The translations under genes were made by a program, and so were the position numbers. Below are positions 59,674 through 64,000 of a stretch of 64,000 nt of DNA, in pieces. Positions within the stretch are counted from its first letter, which is position 1; each line of letters begins with the position of its first letter. This stretch comes from Pelomonas sp. Root1444 (lineage in GTDB: Bacteria > Pseudomonadota > Gammaproteobacteria > Burkholderiales > Burkholderiaceae_C): positions 478,213 to 542,212 of the forward strand of contig NZ_LMFP01000001.1 of the NCBI RefSeq assembly GCF_001426885.1. The letters run 5' to 3'. The notes beneath the pieces are model-generated. The model saw only the letters and a program-made list of their open reading frames with translations. It did not search any database and had not been told where the DNA came from.

Positions 59674-59723
59674 GCATGCGCATTGCCGCAAGGCAGGCCT
59701 ACTTCATGAGACAGGAGTGCCCG

Positions 59724-60203
59724 ATGAAGACCGCCTGGGTTCTCGTGGCCGACGAGGCCATCGCGCGCATCTTCGAGCAGCCGCCGGGTGGCGGCGAGCT
59801 GGTGTCGGTGGAAGACCTGACCGACCCCGACGCTCATGCCCGCGAGCGCGACATGCACCATGCTCCGCACGGGCGGCGTGCCGGTGGCGGCGGCAACGCG
59901 CAGGGCACGGCCACGGTTTCGGCCGGTGACAGCGAGCGCCACCAGCACGCCCAACTCTTCGCCGAACGCATCGCCGCGCGGCTGGCGGAGTACCACCGGC
60001 AAAAGCGGTACGACTTGCTGCACATCCTGGCGGCACCCCGTTTGCTGGGCTATCTGCGCAAGGCGCTGGAGCCCGGGCTGTCCGGCGTCATCGCCAGCAC
60101 GCAGGACAAGGACGTCGTGCAGGAAACCCCCGCCCAGCTGGCCCAGCGCCTGGCCGGTCAGCCCAACGCAGGGGCTCCGGGCCACACGGGAGCGGCGGCA
60201 TAA
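59724..60203 (+). CDS. Host attachment family protein (baeRF-like)
   Basis: This 159-residue protein matches the 'host attachment protein' family, related to the release-factor-like baeRF fold. The N-terminus WVLVADEAIARIFEQPPGGG and the motif LLHILAAPRLLGYLRKAL are typical. ACAGGAG precedes the ATG. In many proteobacteria it lies near stress genes; biochemical role unproven. The name comes from old work on plant attachment and says little here. Confidence 0.85.
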   Translation: MKTAWVLVADEAIARIFEQPPGGGELVSVEDLTDPDAHARERDMHHAPHGRRAGGGGNAQGTATVSAGDSERHQHAQLFAERIAARLAEYHRQKRYDLLHILAAPRLLGYLRKALEPGLSGVIASTQDKDVVQETPAQLAQRLAGQPNAGAPGHTGAAA

Positions 60204-60238
60204 AGGCAGTGAGTCACGCCGTCTAAAGGAATCACCGC

Positions 60239-60622
60239 ATGAGCAAGTCACCCGGCCACCGCGAGCATCCGGACCACACCGTCGCCGAGACGCGTGTCGC
60301 GCACAGGGTCAGTGCCTTCATCGACGGCCAGCTCGTGGCCGAGTCCGCCGATGTCATCCGCGTCGACGAGACCGGCGCGCCGCCGCGCTTCTACTTCCCG
60401 CGCGAGGCCGTCAAGGTGGACAAGCTGGAGCCCAGCGACACGACCTCGCATTGCCCGTTCAAGGGCGACGCGAGCTACTACCACGTCACCCAGGGCGGCC
60501 GGCAACTGAAGGACGCGATCTGGTCGTACGAGTCGCCCTACGACGAGCACGCCGCGCTGCAGGGCCGCATGGCGTTCTACGACGAGAAGCACCCCGGCAT
60601 CACCTTCAGCGAGGCGGGCTGA
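60239..60622 (+). CDS. DUF427 domain protein
   Basis: This 127-residue protein has the DUF427 pattern [33 protein letters not shown] and FYDEKHPGI. The conserved CPFKGDA-Y-H cluster suggests an active site, but no reaction is known. AAAGG at 60225-60229 precedes the ATG by 9 bases. It follows the host attachment gene by 35 bases, so the two are probably co-transcribed. Confidence 0.9.
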   Translation: MSKSPGHREHPDHTVAETRVAHRVSAFIDGQLVAESADVIRVDETGAPPRFYFPREAVKVDKLEPSDTTSHCPFKGDASYYHVTQGGRQLKDAIWSYESPYDEHAALQGRMAFYDEKHPGITFSEAG

Positions 60623-60657
60623 GCCCGCGGGCCACGGGCTGTGGGCCGGTGGCCGCG

Positions 60658-60747
60658 TCAGACGCTGCCGGTCGCAACCAGGAAGCAGTACGCCAGCACC
60701 GCGCCCACCAGGCACAGGCCGAACAAGGGGGCAGGGGTTCGCATCAT
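60658..60747 (-). CDS. 29-residue single-pass membrane protein
   Basis: This very short ORF encodes MMRTPAPLFGLCLVGAVLAY followed by CFLVATGSV, a single hydrophobic helix. GAGAAGG lies just before the ATG at a suitable distance. It begins 31 bases after the stop of the DUF1501 gene on the same strand, so it is probably the last gene of that operon. No known family; it could be a small subunit or an uncleaved anchor. Confidence 0.5.
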   Translation of the reverse strand: MMRTPAPLFGLCLVGAVLAYCFLVATGSV

Positions 60748-60778
60748 GTCCTTCTCCCAGCGGCCGGTGGAGGCGGCG

Positions 60779-62008
60779 TCAGGCGCGCATCAGCTTGTCC
60801 GCATAACGCCAAGTCTGCGGGGCTTGGGGAAACACTGCTGCCAGTGCGGTTTCCGTCAGGCCCAGGTGGCGCTGCAGCAGCGGCGCGAGCACCTGGCGGA
60901 AATCGGTGGCCACCGCGAGGTCGCGGCCATCGGCCAGCGCGCTTTTGTCCAGGCCCGGCCAGTCGCCGAGCACCTGGCCGCCCGCCACCGGGCCGCCCAT
61001 CAGCCACATGACGTTGCCGCGGCCGTGGTCGGTGCCGCCGTTGCCGTTCTGCCGCAGCGTGCGGCCGAACTCGCTCATGACGACGATGACGGTGTCCTTG
61101 TAGGCATCGCCTAGGCCCACGCTGAGCGCGTCCAGCCCCTCGCCCAGGCTGGCCAGGCGGTTGGCCAGCTGGCCGCGCGCGGCGCCCTGGTTGACGTGGG
61201 TGTCCCAGCCGCCCACCGAGGTGAAGGCGAGCTGGGTGTAGGCGTCCTTGCGGATCAGCGTACCCAGGCGCCGCGCGTCGGCGGCGAAGCTGCGGGCGGA
61301 CGGCGCACCGGCGTCGGCGCTGGGGTCCATCGAGCGCTCGCCGGCCGCCATGCTGCGTGCCATCTCGCTGCGGCCCTGCGTCGTGTCACGCAGCGTGCCG
61401 CTAAGCTGGGCATCGCCGGCGTAGAGCTTGGCCAGGCCGGCCTGCATCTGGGGGTTGTCGATGGCACGGCGCTGCATGGCGTTGGGACCCAGGCCCAGGC
61501 TGGCGACGCTGGCGGTGCCGGCAAAGATGCGCGGCGGCGTGCTGCCCTGGCTGATGGCGCGCGTGGGCGCCGGTTCGCCGGGCAGGGCGGTCAGCAGCCG
61601 GTTCATCCAGCCGTCGGGCGTGGACTTGCGGCCCGGCGTGCCGGATTCGAGATAGTCCTGCGCGTCGAAGTGCGAGCGCGTCGGGTCCGGCGAGCCGCTG
61701 GCGTGCACGAAGGCCAGCTGGCCGCCGTCCCAGTGGCGCTTGAGCGGCGCCAGCGACGGGTGCAGGCCGAACATCGCATCCAGCTTGAGGAGGCCGTCCT
61801 CCGCGCCGGGCGGGGGCAGGGCGATCTGCGGGCGGCTGGCGGCGTACTCGGGCTCGGCGTGGGGCGCCACGACCGACAGGCCGTCGACCGCGCCGCGCAG
61901 CATGACGACGACCAGCTTCTTTTGCGGGCCACCTTGGGCACGCACCAGCGACACCGGCAGCCCGCCGAGCGTGAAGGCGCCGAAGTGGAGGAGTTGACGG
62001 CGGAGCAT
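60779..62008 (-). CDS. DUF1501 family exported protein
   Basis: This 409-residue protein belongs to the DUF1501 family, which is related to alkaline phosphatase/sulfatase folds. The N-terminus is a short signal with twin arginines (MLRRQLLHFGAF), suggesting Tat export. VVVMLRGAVDGLSVV, HASGSPDPTRSHFDAQDYLE, GGWDTHVNQG, VVMSEFGRT and GTDHGRGNVMWLMGG are the conserved blocks with likely metal-binding Asp and His. It starts 8 bases after the DUF1800 gene. The pair occurs together widely; function unproven. Confidence 0.92.
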   Translation of the reverse strand: MLRRQLLHFGAFTLGGLPVSLVRAQGGPQKKLVVVMLRGAVDGLSVVAPHAEPEYAASRPQIALPPPGAEDGLLKLDAMFGLHPSLAPLKRHWDGGQLAFVHASGSPDPTRSHFDAQDYLESGTPGRKSTPDGWMNRLLTALPGEPAPTRAISQGSTPPRIFAGTASVASLGLGPNAMQRRAIDNPQMQAGLAKLYAGDAQLSGTLRDTTQGRSEMARSMAAGERSMDPSADAGAPSARSFAADARRLGTLIRKDAYTQLAFTSVGGWDTHVNQGAARGQLANRLASLGEGLDALSVGLGDAYKDTVIVVMSEFGRTLRQNGNGGTDHGRGNVMWLMGGPVAGGQVLGDWPGLDKSALADGRDLAVATDFRQVLAPLLQRHLGLTETALAAVFPQAPQTWRYADKLMRA

Positions 62009-62016
62009 GGGGCGTC

Positions 62017-63540
62017 CTATCGCTTCATGAAGTCGGGGCTGGCCAGCAGCAGGGCCACCTGCTGCGCGGCGGGCTCGGTGGCCAGCGTGCGGCGCGTCGG
62101 CTCGCTGAGCGCCGCACCCAGCGTGTTGCTGAGCCGCTCGGCGCCGATGCCGCTGCGCTGGCCCAGCGTCGTGGCGAGCTGCACGCGCTGCGTCAGCGCC
62201 TCGGGGTTGCGCCAGGCGGCGGCGGTGTTCTTGTAGCCGTCGGGCGTCTGCGCGCCGTACAGCGGCTGGCCGGCTTGCGCCAGCGCCTGCAGCAGCGGCT
62301 GTGGGTTGGACAGCGGCAGGTCCAACGCACGCAGGCTGGACAGCAGGTATTGGTACGGCGTCTTGAACTTGGCCTGGTAGGCCTCGCGGCGCCAGAACTC
62401 GTCCGAGCGGACCAGCGTGCGCGTCAGCTCGCGCAGGTCGCCGCCGCTGCCGCGAAAGCTCTCGGCCAGCCGCTCGACAAGGGCCGGCGGCGGCTCGTCG
62501 GCGACAAAGGCCTGCGCGAACTTGCGCGCGAGGTGGCGGGCCGTGGCCGGGTGTGCGGCCAGCACGTCCAACGCCCGCTCGCCCTCGGCCTGCCCGGCGC
62601 CGCTCACGGTCTGGCCCAGCCACGTCTTGGTGCCGCTGTCATGCCGGCGCGCGTCGAACTTGAACAGGTCGCCGTGGCCCGCCGCCCCGCCGCGCATGGC
62701 CTGGCGCGGGTCGATGCCCCAGCCGGTCAGCATGCGCGCCAGCTCGGTCACGTCGCGCTGCGTGTAGCCGCCGTCCACGCCCAGCGTGTGCAGCTCCATC
62801 AGCTCGCGGGCGTAGTTCTCGTTGAGGCCTCTGGCATTGCCGGCGCGACGCGGGTCGGCCGCGACGCTCTGCGCGTTGTCCAGGTAGATCAGCATCGCCG
62901 GATGCCTGGCCGTGGCGCCCAGCATGTCGCGGAAGCGCCCCAGCACGAACGGGCGGATGGCGCGCTGCTCGTAGTCGGCCACCAGCACGCCCACCGGCCC
63001 CTTGCCGGCGAAGACGTTGAAGTGGTTGAACCAGAACTCCGTCAGCACCTCTTCCAGCTGTGCCGGGCTCTGCAGCGCGCGCGACAGCCGCGCCGTGGCG
63101 GCCTGCTGGACGAGCGGGCGCACCTGCTCGCGCACGGCATTCAGCGCGGCGGCATCGGGCGTCTGGCCCTTGGCCTGCTCGCGGCGCGCCTCGCGCGTCG
63201 CCTTGACGGCCTCCCGGTAGCGCCCCAGCAGCGCCGCCTGGCTGAGCGTCAGCACCTCCAGGCCGGCCAGGCGCGTGGTCAAGGCCTCGGGCTGCGCCAG
63301 GCGGCGCGGCGCCAGCTGCTCGGCCAGGAAGCGCTCCAGCCAGCGCTCGGCGCCTTGCTCGGCGATGTCGGCCGCATCCGCGGGCCGCGGGCCATAGCCG
63401 AGGCGGTTGAGCGCATGCAAGGCGCGCTCGTCGGCGCTCAGCGGCGCGGCAGGCGCGCTGGCGGCCCGGCTGCGGCCTGCCAACAGCGCCGCACCGGCCA
63501 GGGCGCCGGCGCTGCCAAGCATGAAGCGGCGGTTTTTCAT
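62017..63540 (-). CDS. DUF1800 family exported protein
   Basis: This 507-residue protein has a Tat-type signal peptide (MKNRRFMLGSAGALAGAALL) and a large helical DUF1800 domain with HALNRLGYGPRPAD, LTEFWFNHFNVFAGKG, GNARGLNENYARELMELHT and TELARMLTGWGI. It is the partner of the DUF1501 protein encoded next. GGAG before ATG 63540 decides the start over ATG 63570. The pair is often proposed to act on extracellular polymers, without proof. Confidence 0.92.
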   Translation of the reverse strand: MKNRRFMLGSAGALAGAALLAGRSRAASAPAAPLSADERALHALNRLGYGPRPADAADIAEQGAERWLERFLAEQLAPRRLAQPEALTTRLAGLEVLTLSQAALLGRYREAVKATREARREQAKGQTPDAAALNAVREQVRPLVQQAATARLSRALQSPAQLEEVLTEFWFNHFNVFAGKGPVGVLVADYEQRAIRPFVLGRFRDMLGATARHPAMLIYLDNAQSVAADPRRAGNARGLNENYARELMELHTLGVDGGYTQRDVTELARMLTGWGIDPRQAMRGGAAGHGDLFKFDARRHDSGTKTWLGQTVSGAGQAEGERALDVLAAHPATARHLARKFAQAFVADEPPPALVERLAESFRGSGGDLRELTRTLVRSDEFWRREAYQAKFKTPYQYLLSSLRALDLPLSNPQPLLQALAQAGQPLYGAQTPDGYKNTAAAWRNPEALTQRVQLATTLGQRSGIGAERLSNTLGAALSEPTRRTLATEPAAQQVALLLASPDFMKR

Positions 63541-63632
63541 CGGCGGTCTCCGCATCGTTTGCCGGAGCATCCCGCCGCCCGCGCAAGGCCATGTGGCCGA
63601 CGCGCAAAGATTTGTGTCAGCCGCTCACCGGC

Positions 63633-64000
63633 TCAAGCCAGCCAGTGCTCCAGGCTGCGCAGCGCCGCCGCGACGTTCAGCGGCTTGCACCAGAAGCCGT
63701 CGAAGCCGCCGCGCCGCGCGAGGTCGGCGGCGACGAACTCGGACTCGGCCGTCACCAGCACCGCCGGCACGGCAGCCGCCAGGCCGGCGGCGCGCAGCTC
63801 GGCCAGCAGCACGTCGCCCGTCACGTCGGGCAGGCGCAGGTCGCACAACAGCAGGTCGACGCGCTGCCCCGCCACGAGCGCCCGCGCCTCGGCGCCGCTG
63901 CGGGCCACCTGCAGCCGGCAGCCGGCCCACAGCTCGACGATGCCCTGCATCACCAAAGCATTGACCGGGTCGTCCTCGACATACAGCACGCTGCGCAACG
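63633..64000 (-). CDS. Receiver domain, probably the C-terminal end of a hybrid kinase (cut by window edge)
   Basis: The frame is open from the window edge to its stop and encodes about 122 residues of a CheY-like receiver: VLYVEDDPVNALVMQGI, phospho-acceptor D in LLCDLRLPDVTGD, T/A switch in VLVTAES and the lysine in WCKPLNVAAALRSL. The only start in view is a TTG two bases from the edge. The segment more likely ends a larger sensor protein. It lies 92 bases from the DUF1800 gene on the same strand. Confidence 0.8.
   Translation of the reverse strand, partial: LRSVLYVEDDPVNALVMQGIVELWAGCRLQVARSGAEARALVAGQRVDLLLCDLRLPDVTGDVLLAELRAAGLAAAVPAVLVTAESEFVAADLARRGGFDGFWCKPLNVAAALRSLEHWLA

Overview
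The window is a stretch of very GC-rich chromosome from a betaproteobacterium of the order Burkholderiales, most like the Roseateles / Mitsuaria / Rubrivivax group. This is inferred from gene content (a betaproteobacterial ATP synthase operon, hemE beside priA, PEP-CTERM protein, NtrY/NtrC-type and QseC-type regulators), strong G/C bias at third codon positions, and many ATGA/GTGA gene junctions. No rRNA, tRNA, CRISPR array, insertion sequence or prophage was recognised.

Region 1 (1-3385) is the end of the F-type ATP synthase operon (atpA end, atpG, atpD, atpC), closed by a terminator. Region 2 (3400-about 23134) is the centrepiece: an aryl polyene (APE) type II polyketide locus. Eighteen tightly coupled genes run from the chain-length factor to the second ketosynthase. 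They encode two acyl carrier proteins, an adenylating ligase fused to a dehydratase, two ketosynthases plus the chain-length factor, a ketoreductase, a second hot-dog dehydratase, a thioesterase, an aromatic amino acid ammonia-lyase, a flavin-dependent halogenase-like protein, a glycosyltransferase, two acyltransferases, and an export set (LolA-like, MMPL, lipoprotein). Two secreted proteins, a phosphopantetheinyl transferase, a NodB-type deacetylase and a convergent methyltransferase follow. Together they would make, decorate and export a membrane-anchored yellow polyene pigment.

Region 3 (23371-34428) holds a CsgG/DUF4810/DUF799 lipoprotein operon, a hexose-6-phosphate mutarotase, a LemA/TPM/TPM operon, hemE, priA behind a spacer with DnaA-box-like repeats, and a Rep-type helicase. 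Region 4 (34558-42713) holds an O-antigen-ligase-like membrane protein coupled to a PEP-CTERM protein, a predicted pseudokinase, an AEC transporter and an NtrY/NtrC-like pair. Region 5 (42734-54172) has an RRM protein, a YdeP-type molybdoenzyme, a glutathione S-transferase, a Do-type protease, a frameshifted hydrolase-LuxR gene, an AurF-like diiron protein and a QseBC-like pair. Region 6 (54306-64000) has a GntR-controlled polar amino acid ABC transporter, a LysR/TSUP divergent pair, two small stress-type proteins, a DUF1800-DUF1501 operon with a very small membrane protein gene, and a receiver domain cut by the window edge.

The most notable points are the halogenase-like enzyme and the ligase-dehydratase fusion in the APE locus, the upstream mini-ORF coupled to the methyltransferase, the complete AurF-type metal ligand set, the pseudokinase, and several palindromes in control regions.
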